A DNA stretch of 64,000 nt from CAZSDU01 sp963662525 (GTDB taxonomy: Bacteria > Bacteroidota > Bacteroidia > Bacteroidales > FEN-979). A program made the translations under genes and the position numbers. The stretch lies in the NCBI GenBank assembly GCA_963662525.1, contig OY759717.1, forward strand, positions 3,038,001-3,102,000, in the 5' to 3' direction. Shown here one piece after another: positions 51,392 to 59,147 of this stretch. The first letter of the stretch is position 1. The number at the start of each line of letters is the position of its first letter. The notes below the pieces were generated by a model. The model ran no database searches and had not been told where the DNA came from. It saw only the letters and a list, made by a program, of their open reading frames with translations.

Positions 51392-54085
51392 CTATTGAAT
51401 AACAATTTTTCGTGTGGTGACAGTTCCGTCAGTAACAAGTTTTAAGATATAGATTCCTGGATTTAGCATGCTAACATCAAATTGGATACTGCTTGAATTC
51501 ACTTCTTTTTCAAGCATTGCCTTACCAGTAGTATTAAGTATCCAAACATGGTTGATGCTATAATCGGATTCAATATTTAAAACGTTTGTAGTTGGGTTTG
51601 GATAGATATTATAAGTAATAGCGTTCTGAGCATCTGATCCTGTATAACCAGATTTTTTACCGTCCAAAATGATTTTAAAGTTACCGCTCCAGACAAATGT
51701 TGCAGGATTAGTATGGCTGGAAATTTTTATTTTATAGTCACCAGGACCATTGAGGATAGTCCATGCTTCTGTTCCATCGCTTGGCGTTCCGGTTGCAGGA
51801 TTGACAATCCAGTCAACATCAACTCCGGCAGCCGTATAGAGTTCAATATCCACGTTTTCTGAAAGGTTGTCCCACCAGGTAATATTCTGGGTTGAACCTG
51901 TTACCCATTCAACTCCCACTGCGGGATTCCAGATGGTAATCATGCCATTTGGATTAGCATCAGTAATTGAAAAAATCCCAGAAATAACGAAAGTAGAAGG
52001 ATAATCAACACTGGAGATTTTGATTTTGTAAGTGCCTGGAGTATAACCGGTCAGATTCCAGGAATAGGTACCTGTGCTTGGTACTGATGGGGCGATAGTC
52101 CAAACGGGAACATCACTGGTATTTAGTAATTCAATTTTTACATTCCCCGAAACATTATCCATCCAGGTAATTTCTTGGATTGATCCTGTAGCCCATTGCA
52201 CTCCGAGCGCAGGATTATAAATAGTAATGTACTGGGAAGGATTGGAAGCAACGATTTTGAAATTACCGCTCCAGACAAATGTTGCAGGATTAGTATGGCT
52301 GGAAATTTTTATTTTATAGTCACCAGGACCATTGAGGATAGTCCATGCTTCTGTTCCATCGCTTGGCGTTCCGGTTGCAGGATTGACAATCCAGTTAACA
52401 TCAGCTCCGGCAGCCGTATAGAGTTCAATATCCACGTTTTCTGAAAGGTTGTCCCACCAGGTAATATTCTGGGTTGAACCTGTTACCCATTCAACTCCCA
52501 CTGCGGGATTCCAGATGGTAATCATGCCATTTGGATTAGCATCAGTAATTGAAAAAATCCCAGAAATAACGAAAGTAGAAGGATAATCAACACTGGAGAT
52601 TTTGATTTTGTAAGTGCCTGGAGTATAACCGGTCAGATTCCAGGAATAGGTACCTGTGCTTGGTACTGATGGGGCGATAGTCCAAACGGGAACATCACTG
52701 GTATTTAGTAATTCAATTTTTACATTCCCCGAAACATTATCCATCCAGGTAATTTCTTGGATTGATCCTGTAGCCCATTGCACTCCGAGCGCAGGATTAT
52801 AAATAGTAATGTACTGGGAAGGATTGGAAGCAACGATTTTGAAATTACCGCTCCAGACAAATGTTGCAGGATTAGTATGGCTGGAAATTTTTATTTTATA
52901 GTCACCAGGACCATTGAGGATAGTCCATGCTTCTGTTCCATCGCTTGGCGTTCCGGTTGCAGGATTGACAATCCAGTCAACATCAACTCCGGCAGCCGTA
53001 TAGAGTTCAATATCCACGTTTTCTGAAAGGTTGTCCCACCAGGTAATATTCTGGGTTGAACCTGTTACCCATTCAACTCCCACTGCGGGATTCCAGATGG
53101 TAATCATGCCATTTGGATTAGCATCAGTAATTGAAAAAATCCCAGAAATAACGAAAGTAGAAGGATAATCAACACTGGAGATTTTGATTTTGTAAGTGCC
53201 TGGAGTATAACCGGTCAGATTCCAGGAATAGGTACCTGTGCTTGGTACTGATGGGGCGATAGTCCAAACGGGAACATCACTGGTATTTAGTAATTCAATT
53301 TTTACATTCCCCGAAACATTATCCATCCAGGTAATTTCTTGGATTGATCCTGTAGCCCATTGCACTCCGAGCGCAGGATTATAAATAGTAATGTACTGGG
53401 AAGGATTGGAAGCAACGATTTTGAAATTACCGCTCCAGACAAATGTTGCAGGATTAGTATGGCTGGAAATTTTTATTTTATAGTCACCAGGACCATTGAG
53501 GATAGTCCATGCTTCTGTTCCATCGCTTGGCGTTCCGGTTGCAGGATTGACAATCCAGTTAACATCAGCTCCGGCAGCCGTATAGAGTTCAATATCCACG
53601 TTTTCTGAAAGGTTGTCCCACCAGGTAATATTCTGGGTTGAACCTGTTACCCATTCAACTCCAACAGCCGGATTAAAAACATTAATCAAACTGCTTGGAT
53701 CTGAACCAATAATAGAAAATATACCTGATGTGGCAGTGGTAGCAGGATTATAAGTGCTAGTAATTTTTATTTTATAACTACCGGGAGTGTAACCCGTCAG
53801 GTTCCAGGTGTAAGTACCGGTGCTTGGGGTTGAAGCTGTGATAGTCCATACAACGACATCACTGGTATTCAATAACTCAATTTTCACTGGTTGTGTTATA
53901 TCATCATACCATGTAATATCTTGAGTTGATCCGGTTACCCAGTTAACTCCGACTGCTGGATTCCAAATAGTAATTATCCCCGCAGAAAGATTAGTTAAAG
54001 ATGAAAGGGCAGTGACTAATAAAAAAACAAGAAAAATCCTTTTTTTCTTATTTGTCAGACGTATGGCCATGGTAAAATTTTTCAT
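51392..54085 (-). CDS. large repetitive T9SS-secreted protein with eight Kre9/Knh1-like repeats
   Basis: An 897-residue surface protein. The N-terminal signal segment KKKRIFLVFLLVTALSS ends near NLSAG. Eight modules of about 97 residues follow, of the type ITIWNPAVG-W-TGS-Q-ITW ... YKIKISS ... SG-F-I, like the Ser-Thr-rich Kre9/Knh1 family. The order is A-B-C-B'-C-B-C-B', where B and C alternate. The C-terminus (ITYNIYPNPTTNVLNIES ... VTTRKIVIQ) is a type A T9SS sorting domain. B+C units are nearly identical at DNA level (period 582 bp). It is probably an adhesin or matrix protein, which is inference from architecture. It stands alone, with 247 bp upstream. Confidence 0.87.
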   Translation of the reverse strand: MKNFTMAIRLTNKKKRIFLVFLLVTALSSLTNLSAGIITIWNPAVGVNWVTGSTQDITWYDDITQPVKIELLNTSDVVVWTITASTPSTGTYTWNLTGYTPGSYKIKITSTYNPATTATSGIFSIIGSDPSSLINVFNPAVGVEWVTGSTQNITWWDNLSENVDIELYTAAGADVNWIVNPATGTPSDGTEAWTILNGPGDYKIKISSHTNPATFVWSGNFKIVASNPSQYITIYNPALGVQWATGSIQEITWMDNVSGNVKIELLNTSDVPVWTIAPSVPSTGTYSWNLTGYTPGTYKIKISSVDYPSTFVISGIFSITDANPNGMITIWNPAVGVEWVTGSTQNITWWDNLSENVDIELYTAAGVDVDWIVNPATGTPSDGTEAWTILNGPGDYKIKISSHTNPATFVWSGNFKIVASNPSQYITIYNPALGVQWATGSIQEITWMDNVSGNVKIELLNTSDVPVWTIAPSVPSTGTYSWNLTGYTPGTYKIKISSVDYPSTFVISGIFSITDANPNGMITIWNPAVGVEWVTGSTQNITWWDNLSENVDIELYTAAGADVNWIVNPATGTPSDGTEAWTILNGPGDYKIKISSHTNPATFVWSGNFKIVASNPSQYITIYNPALGVQWATGSIQEITWMDNVSGNVKIELLNTSDVPVWTIAPSVPSTGTYSWNLTGYTPGTYKIKISSVDYPSTFVISGIFSITDANPNGMITIWNPAVGVEWVTGSTQNITWWDNLSENVDIELYTAAGVDVDWIVNPATGTPSDGTEAWTILNGPGDYKIKISSHTNPATFVWSGNFKIILDGKKSGYTGSDAQNAITYNIYPNPTTNVLNIESDYSINHVWILNTTGKAMLEKEVNSSSIQFDVSMLNPGIYILKLVTDGTVTTRKIVIQ
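51681..53662. repeat. near-identical 582-bp tandem DNA repeats (3.4 copies) inside the surface protein gene
   Basis: The sequence beginning TTACCGCTCCAGACAAATG recurs at 51681, 52263, 52845 and 53427, a strict 582-bp period (194 codons, in frame). Copies 1 and 3 share CAGTCAACATCAACTCC, while 2 and 4 share CAGTTAACATCAGCTCC. This points to a higher-order 1164-bp duplication. Identity drops at about 53662. Confidence 0.9.
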
Positions 54086-54332
54086 ATTCCTTTTTTCTTT
54101 TTTCCTATGTTACAAAAATAATCCAAATTTTTATAAAAACAAGAACATGTGCCCAATTAATTAGTAAGTGTTGCCTTTTTGCTGGTAAGTGTTGCTTTTT
54201 TTTTGGAAATCGTCACAAAAGCACATATGGCATGGCCCGGTATATGAGGCCGAAAGATTCGTAAGTGTATTTTTTTATCCCTGAATTGTGACCAGTTTAT
54301 TTTTCTATGGCGATTAAAATGGCCAATGTAAA
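54086..54332. promoter_or_regulatory. intergenic region with three GTAAGTGT-T(n) direct repeats
   Basis: The 11-mer GTAAGTGTTGC occurs at 54164-54174 and 54185-54195, exactly 21 bp apart, each followed by a T run. A shorter copy, GTAAGTGTAT then seven T, starts at 54261. They lie upstream of the repetitive surface protein gene. No gene is seen in this gap. Confidence 0.5.
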
Positions 54333-55448
54333 TTATTGCAGAATCAGCTTTGCATTTCTTGAATAATTCCCTGATTTAACTTTCAGCAGATACATCCCTT
54401 TTTGCAGTCCGGATAGGTCAAGGCTCCGGGATGGAGGCAAGGGTTGGCAAAGTATATTAATCCCGCTGATGGTTGAAATGTCAATCTCCGGTTCGTTTAT
54501 ATTTTTCGGCAACTGCAATGATATTTTCCCGGAACTCGGGTTCGGATAAATGATTAAAACGTCAGCTGGCCTCTGATCAGGTAATCCGGCTCCGGGACTT
54601 ACCGTTACGTCTAAGGGTGATGAAACACTTCCGTTTCCGATATCATTATGTCCTTTGACAGTCAGGGTAAGCACGCCCAGGAATTCCGGATTCAGATCCA
54701 GTTCCGCATTTGCTGAAGAGGATGCAATGGTTCCTGCATCAGCCGGAACAATTTCCCAGATGTAGGAGGTCGCATTTGTAATGGCAGGAGTAGTGTAAGG
54801 CACATGCTGTTGTCCTTTGACTAGGGTCTGAGATCCGGTGATAGATGTTGCCGGGTAGGGGCGGGGAGAAGAAGTGACCAATTGATTGGTATGGGTCCAG
54901 GAATGATCAGAACTGCTGACAACCCAGGAATAATCTGCGATTTTCAGGCCCTCTCCATACCATGGATTCATGTAATAAAGATCATTACTATTCGTGAGGC
55001 CATGTCCGACAAGAAAGTGGCCGCCGCCTGATGTCCATCCCCAGCGAATGATAAACGGACGGTTATTCACGATCTCCGTTGTGATGGTTGTTTTACTCAG
55101 GTAGCTGCTTACGCCATTATTCTGAATGGATGCAAAATGAATCAGGATATCCTGGATGCTTCCGGGGTATCCCCAGTTATAATTCCAGTAATTACAACCC
55201 AGGTTGGGATAGCTGCAGCAATTCACGGGGCCGAAATCATGCCAGGTGGCAACCGTACGGGTGTATTCAGCAATGTCACATTGGGCGGTAGGAGTTCCAA
55301 AATAATCCAGCGTGCAGGAACTTACTCCGGCCCAGCACCATTGTGTCTGTTCCTGTATCACTTCCTGGACATTCAGTACCTGGGCATGCAGAGGAATATT
55401 AGCTGTGATGATCAATAAAGATGACAGCAGGAGGCTAATTCTTTTCAT
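54333..55448 (-). CDS. papain-like cysteine protease (C39/C70-like) with T9SS signal
   Basis: A 371-residue exported protein with signal peptide to about residue 22 (PLHAQ). A papain-like domain spans about 25-190. EQTQWCWAGVSSCTLDYFG carries the nucleophile Cys38, GGGHFLVGHG the catalytic His, and DLYYMNPWYG the third residue (Asn). The layout resembles the AvrRpt2/C70 and C39-like families. A PKD/Ig-like domain (about 200-290) and a type A T9SS sorting domain (IIYPNPSSGKISLQL ... NAKLILQ) follow. Four Cys near residues 44-105 may form disulfides. It follows the small secreted protein at 55460 by 11 nt. Substrate unknown; the exact family is less sure than the fold. Confidence 0.8.
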   Translation of the reverse strand: MKRISLLLSSLLIITANIPLHAQVLNVQEVIQEQTQWCWAGVSSCTLDYFGTPTAQCDIAEYTRTVATWHDFGPVNCCSYPNLGCNYWNYNWGYPGSIQDILIHFASIQNNGVSSYLSKTTITTEIVNNRPFIIRWGWTSGGGHFLVGHGLTNSNDLYYMNPWYGEGLKIADYSWVVSSSDHSWTHTNQLVTSSPRPYPATSITGSQTLVKGQQHVPYTTPAITNATSYIWEIVPADAGTIASSSANAELDLNPEFLGVLTLTVKGHNDIGNGSVSSPLDVTVSPGAGLPDQRPADVLIIYPNPSSGKISLQLPKNINEPEIDISTISGINILCQPLPPSRSLDLSGLQKGMYLLKVKSGNYSRNAKLILQ

Positions 55449-55459
55449 AGCATAAACAA

Positions 55460-56098
55460 TTATCGGTTCATTTTATTTACAGACAGGGATTCGCGAATCA
55501 TTCCAGAAACTTCTGAAAGTGTCCACTGCTTATCGGTTTTAACATTAAGGCCATCGAGATTAAGACAGGCTGAATGCAGGGGGATGAGGTAAATTTTTTC
55601 TGGCATCGAAACCGGATCATCATAAAAGAGGAAGTCGGATTGGATCTGGTAAACCCGGAATATTTTCAGTTTACCTGATTGTTTTCCGGAGACTTTTTTT
55701 TCGTAAGATCCTATTTCCCTTGCCAGGACACTGGCGCCGATATCCACAATCTTCCATTCACCATTATTTTGGATAATAGTAACCAGGGCGCGGTTTTCCT
55801 GATCAACGGTAACAGGGATTCTCCATTCCGTTGAAGATTTCAGGAAAAATGCAGGATTTGGTTGAGTGAAAAATTCCTCACTCAGGGTAAAGACAGGGTA
55901 AGGTGTTCCAAGTCTTGCCCTGGAAAACTCATCCCGGTTTTGAAAACCATAAAGCATTTCATTTCCTGCCGGAATTTTTTGCAGCCAGGACGAAAGGTCT
56001 TTGCTGACTGCCGGGATCATGTTTTGCGTTGATAAATCCTGGGAATATACATTCAGGACAGAGATGAGAATCAACAGAATCATGCTTAGTCTTTTCAT
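55460..56098 (-). CDS. small secreted protein, possible partner of the papain-like protease
   Basis: A 212-residue protein with a signal peptide (MKRLSMILLILISVLNVYSQ). The mature part shows beta-strand-rich segments (WRIPVTVDQENRALVTIIQN, KLKIFRVYQIQSDFLFYDD) and the WKIVDIGASV motif common in small periplasmic domains. No family is recognised. It is the first gene of a two-gene unit with the protease, 11 nt apart. It could act as inhibitor, propeptide-like chaperone or scaffold; nothing in the sequence decides. Real gene: proper start, signal peptide and tight spacing. Confidence 0.65.
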   Translation of the reverse strand: MKRLSMILLILISVLNVYSQDLSTQNMIPAVSKDLSSWLQKIPAGNEMLYGFQNRDEFSRARLGTPYPVFTLSEEFFTQPNPAFFLKSSTEWRIPVTVDQENRALVTIIQNNGEWKIVDIGASVLAREIGSYEKKVSGKQSGKLKIFRVYQIQSDFLFYDDPVSMPEKIYLIPLHSACLNLDGLNVKTDKQWTLSEVSGMIRESLSVNKMNR

Positions 56099-56403
56099 GG
56101 GGTTAAGAATTGAATACGTATAAAAAAATGCAAGATAAGAAAAAGTAAAATTTGCTTGACATTTTCGAGGGAAATATTTATATTAGCCATTTCTTTAACA
56201 CCTCTTTATTATTCTCTTCCTTATTGCTATAACCTTTCTCTGACCTTCCTCTGACCTTCCTCTAACCTCCCTTTAACCATCGGCTAATTATATATACTAA
56301 AGCGCCGCATCCCAGGTCTATGACAGCCAGGGAAGGGAAAAGGATACAAATATTAATATTTCTTATATTTGTCTTTCTGGAAAATCAACATTTATGCCAA
56401 TGA
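56099..56403. other. gene-free region with an 11-nt periodic repeat
   Basis: Positions 56231-56285 hold about five units of an 11-nt period: AACCTTTCTCT, GACCTTCCTCT, GACCTTCCTCT, AACCTCCCTTT, AACCATCGGCT. TATATTTG at 56364-56371 matches the -7 consensus on the plus strand and could drive the immunity-like gene at 56513. I see no other gene in the stretch. Confidence 0.55.
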
Positions 56404-56511
56404 TTGAAATGGCTAAATACATACTATCCCAAAAAAGGAATAAAACTTGAAGTTTACGACGTGTCGCTTAAGAAATACATTGAGTATAATCACAAAGGAA
56501 TAGTAAAATAA
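56404..56511 (+). pseudogene. remnant of the C-terminal end of a larger gene (possible toxin tail)
   Basis: An open frame of 35 codons without start codon runs from a stop at 56401 to TAA at 56509-56511. It ends in GIKLEVYDVSLKKYIEYNHK, which reads like a natural protein C-terminus. It lies one base before the immunity-like lipoprotein gene, the spacing seen between toxin and immunity genes. The rest of the gene is absent. This is inference from position and composition; no homologue search was possible. Confidence 0.3.
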
Positions 56512-56512
56512 T

Positions 56513-57037
56513 ATGAAGATTAATAGTTTAATTATTTGGTTATTTGTCTTCTTTTGGAGTTTTTCAAGTTGTAAGGCAAATCAGAGAAATGAGCTTAATA
56601 TGCTAACAGTAAAGGATACGCAAATAAACGAGGCGATTAAAGCACTTTTAATAGAGGAATCTGATTACAGGAATCTTAAAAAAAGTGCTATTCTCATTAA
56701 AATAGAAAAGTTGGAAATTGGTTATGAAATACGAATGGGGGTTTTATACAAGGAAACTATAAGTTCGTATTTGTCAGGTAAAAAGGATAAGCCGTTGGGT
56801 TTATTTGAGTTTGATGGAATAACCGTTGCGGTATTTGGAGAAGAAGAAAGTTTGTTCTTTGAAAAGACCAGCAATATACAAAGTTTTCCCTTTTTAGAGG
56901 CTAAGCCAGAATTGAATGTTAAAGAAGGGGAAATTCCACCACCACCAGTAATTTATGAGCCCATTGTTTGGGTTTACACTTATGAAAACGGGAAACTCAA
57001 ACTAACAGATAAAGGCAGATTTACATTACTGATATAA
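56513..57037 (+). CDS. lipoprotein of unknown function, possible orphan immunity protein
   Basis: A 174-residue lipoprotein with lipobox SFSSC (Cys20). The mature part has a mixed alpha/beta pattern: KDTQINEAIKALLIEESDYR, LIKIEKLEIGYEIRMGVLYK, LGLFEFDGITVAVFGEE. A Pro-rich link GEIPPPPVIYEPIVW precedes the C-terminus. No family recognised. Base composition is more AT-rich than the starch genes. It directly follows a gene-end remnant (56404-56511) and precedes RHS debris. A role as immunity protein for a lost polymorphic toxin is therefore plausible, but it is not shown by any motif. Confidence 0.6.
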   Translation: MKINSLIIWLFVFFWSFSSCKANQRNELNMLTVKDTQINEAIKALLIEESDYRNLKKSAILIKIEKLEIGYEIRMGVLYKETISSYLSGKKDKPLGLFEFDGITVAVFGEEESLFFEKTSNIQSFPFLEAKPELNVKEGEIPPPPVIYEPIVWVYTYENGKLKLTDKGRFTLLI

Positions 57038-57064
57038 TTTAGAAGCCCGGGAAGTTCGGGATTA

Positions 57065-57698
57065 AACAGCCCCTATCCCCAACCCTTCCCCCACACGGGG
57101 GAAGGGGGAAGAAAGAAGGAAAAGGAGGAAGGGAAAAGGAAAATGAATAAAGAGATGAGTTTAGATTGGATGAATAAAAATGCAGTAATAACAAATAAAC
57201 TTAGCCCGTATGGCTAAATTGAAAGGAGCGGAGGAGTATCCGTTTTATTTTGGAGCGACAGCGGAGACATTAAGACTGGCAGGAAATCTACGGCATACTA
57301 TGACCAGATCGGAAGAATTGCTTTGGCAAGAACTCAGAAAGAAAAAGCTGGATGGGTTTCGGTTTCGCAGGCAACATCCCGTGAAGGACTTTATCGTGGA
57401 TTTTTTTTGCTATGAAGCAATGTTGGTTATCGAAATTGACGGATCTGTTCATCTTGATCCGACCCAAGCAGAGCGAGATATTGAAAGGACCCGGGTAATC
57501 AATCAACTTGGTCTGAAAGTAATCCGATTTACCAATGAAGAAGTTGAAAGCCATATTAGCCAGGTTATCTCTTTGATTAAAAAAGAATTAAATGTTCAGG
57601 CATTATCATAAAATGCAAATCGTTTATTGTAATCCAAACATAAGTCCTTTTCGAAGATCTCCCCTCCCCCGGGTGGGGGAGGCCGGGAGGGGGCTGTT
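57065..57698. mobile_element. putative DUF559 cassette framed by inverted GC-rich repeats
   Basis: A left element (57065-57110) contains CCCTTCCCCC-ACAC-GGGGGAAGGG. A right element (57658-57698) contains CCTCCCCC-GGGT-GGGGGAGG. The reverse complement of the right element starts AACAGCCCCC, like AACAGCCCCT on the left, and stays similar for about 40 nt. The two thus form imperfect terminal inverted repeats around a DUF559 gene. The right repeat joins the RHS core just before its GKELQ motif. Mobility is inferred; no target duplication was seen. Confidence 0.45.
57210..57611 (+). CDS. DUF559 (Vsr-like, PD-(D/E)XK fold) endonuclease
   Basis: A 133-residue protein matching the DUF559 family in length and motifs. 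LRHTMTRSEELLWQELRKKK is the N-terminal helix, FRFRRQHPVKDFIVDFFCYE carries the first catalytic Asp, and LVIEIDGSVHLD the Glu-x-Asp pair. IERTRVINQLGLKVIRFTNE is the conserved C-terminal part. The family is related to the Vsr mismatch endonuclease and predicted to cut or nick DNA. It is flanked by inverted GC-rich repeats (57065-57110, 57658-57698) within RHS remnants, which suggests a selfish or homing-like unit. Its 3' end overlaps the next open frame by 20 nt. Confidence 0.85.
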   Translation: MAKLKGAEEYPFYFGATAETLRLAGNLRHTMTRSEELLWQELRKKKLDGFRFRRQHPVKDFIVDFFCYEAMLVIEIDGSVHLDPTQAERDIERTRVINQLGLKVIRFTNEEVESHISQVISLIKKELNVQALS

Positions 57699-58446
57699 CG
57701 GCAAGGAACTTCAGCCTGATTATGGTTTACAGTGGTATGATTACGGGGCCAGGATGTATGATCCCCAAATCGGGAGGTGGCACTCATTGGACGCATTGGC
57801 AGAAAAAAGCAGGAGATGGAGTTCTTATACCTATGGTCTTGATAACCCGATTAGGTATATCGATCCTGATGGCCGAGAAAGTTTTCTCTTTGATGATGAA
57901 GAGTATTACCTTGATACTGGCGAATTACCTGTTGATGAAAATATAAAGGAATCGGGAGAAACAGAATCAGATAAGGAGGAAGATAGCAAGGATGGGGAGG
58001 AGGATAAAAATAAAAAAAACATGAATACTGTTAAAAATTGTGTCGGAGAACCCGAGGTAGTAATTAAATCTAAGGTGCGTTTTGAAGCACCATTGGTTTC
58101 GGTAGAGGGTTATACTACAAAAACAAAAGGGAATTCTCCAGTTGTGACTGTTTTAGATGCAAAAACTGGAAAAATTGAAAGCGTTACTACAAAAACTCCT
58201 ATTGGTGAAATTAATGTTGGGAAGGATGGCTCTATGACATTGGGTAACGGTGTCTTAGCTATTGGAGCTACAACTGATTTAAGGGGTATAATAAGTATAA
58301 ATATACCGACCTCAAGTAATTCTTCAATGGGAACAACTATTATTTTAGATAAATACCTTACAGGATCCCTTTTATTTGTGGGCGCAGCAATCATCATGAC
58401 ACCGAGTATCGTTACTAGATTACCTATACTATCACCTGCTTTTTAA
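57592..58446 (+). CDS. truncated RHS repeat-associated core with variable C-terminal domain
   Basis: A 284-residue frame. True RHS homology begins at GKELQPDYGLQWYDYGARMY (about residue 37) and runs through DPQIGRWHSLDALAEKSRRW to YGLDNPIRYIDPDGRE. This is the conserved RHS core that precedes the toxin part. The first 35 residues are translated DUF559 cassette/repeat sequence, so the thousand-residue N-terminal shell is missing. The tail is acidic low complexity (ESDKEEDSKDGEEDKNKKN) followed by a beta-rich domain and a hydrophobic end (LLFVGAAIIMTPSIVTRL). The tail is probably a former effector domain. Without the shell and secretion signal it is likely a pseudogene. Confidence 0.75.
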   Translation: MFRHYHKMQIVYCNPNISPFRRSPLPRVGEAGRGLFGKELQPDYGLQWYDYGARMYDPQIGRWHSLDALAEKSRRWSSYTYGLDNPIRYIDPDGRESFLFDDEEYYLDTGELPVDENIKESGETESDKEEDSKDGEEDKNKKNMNTVKNCVGEPEVVIKSKVRFEAPLVSVEGYTTKTKGNSPVVTVLDAKTGKIESVTTKTPIGEINVGKDGSMTLGNGVLAIGATTDLRGIISINIPTSSNSSMGTTIILDKYLTGSLLFVGAAIIMTPSIVTRLPILSPAF

Positions 58447-58463
58447 TTCAAACAAAGAAAACC

Positions 58464-59123
58464 TTGAATAAGACATTAAAAATAATATTATTAAGCGTAG
58501 TTGCAATAATAATCTGCATTTATGGAATTGATTTATTTATGATTATCAAATACAAACACTCTTGTAATTTTCAAACATATAAACGGTTTACATGGATATT
58601 TAATGATTCTGTGAAAAACGACCTTGATACAAATATCTGTTATAGCTATGTTAAACAACGGGATGTTTATAATAATTATCATTATAAAGGTATTTATAAT
58701 ATAATAGTATGGGAATTTAAAGACTTAAATATTTCAGAATTTGAAAAATTATCTATCAACCAAAATGTCAACTTAGATAATGTGGGATTCAAGTATAATG
58801 AAGTATTAAATTCAAAGAGCGATTTAGAAATTAATATTAAATTAGGGTTTGCTTTTTATAATACTTTAAAAGTGAACTTAGATAAAAACTCGAAAATTGA
58901 AAGAAATATTGAATCATCTAATTATAAAGGGTTTTATGGTATAATTAATAAAATGTCGTTTAGCACTGAAAAAGGTGAGCCACAAATACTTTTTAATTAT
59001 GTTAATAAGAGGACTCCGACAGTTTTTTTATTCTATAAGGGCCAAAGAATGGTTTATGTGGTTATTATTAATTCCGAAAAATCATTTGATGAAAAAATAA
59101 TTAATATTCTGAATCTTGAGTAG
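58464..59123 (+). CDS. membrane-anchored protein, putative immunity protein of the RHS tail
   Basis: A 219-residue protein starting at TTG 58464; the next Met is at residue 27, after the membrane helix LKIILLSVVAIIICIYGIDL, so the TTG start is preferred. The rest is soluble and AT-rich in codon use (many Asn, Ile, Lys, Tyr), unlike the flanking housekeeping genes. No family recognised. It follows the RHS tail by 17 nt, the usual place for an immunity gene of an RHS toxin. A membrane anchor would fit protection against a toxin acting in the periplasm or at the membrane. This is inference from position. Confidence 0.6.
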   Translation: MNKTLKIILLSVVAIIICIYGIDLFMIIKYKHSCNFQTYKRFTWIFNDSVKNDLDTNICYSYVKQRDVYNNYHYKGIYNIIVWEFKDLNISEFEKLSINQNVNLDNVGFKYNEVLNSKSDLEINIKLGFAFYNTLKVNLDKNSKIERNIESSNYKGFYGIINKMSFSTEKGEPQILFNYVNKRTPTVFLFYKGQRMVYVVIINSEKSFDEKIINILNLE

Positions 59124-59147
59124 ACCTTTGAAGATTTCTAATCTCTT

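Noticed and set aside
52196..53608. Three 82-codon plus-strand open frames at 582-bp spacing
   Set aside because: They are antisense shadows of the repeated units of the surface protein gene; their identity follows from the DNA repeat.
51681..53662. Possible CRISPR-like array because of regular repeats
   Set aside because: The period is 582 bp, repeats are coding and contiguous, and there are no unique spacers.
57592..57700. First 35 residues of the RHS fragment as a genuine N-terminus
   Set aside because: They are translated from the end of the DUF559 gene and the GC-rich inverted repeat; RHS homology starts at GKELQ.
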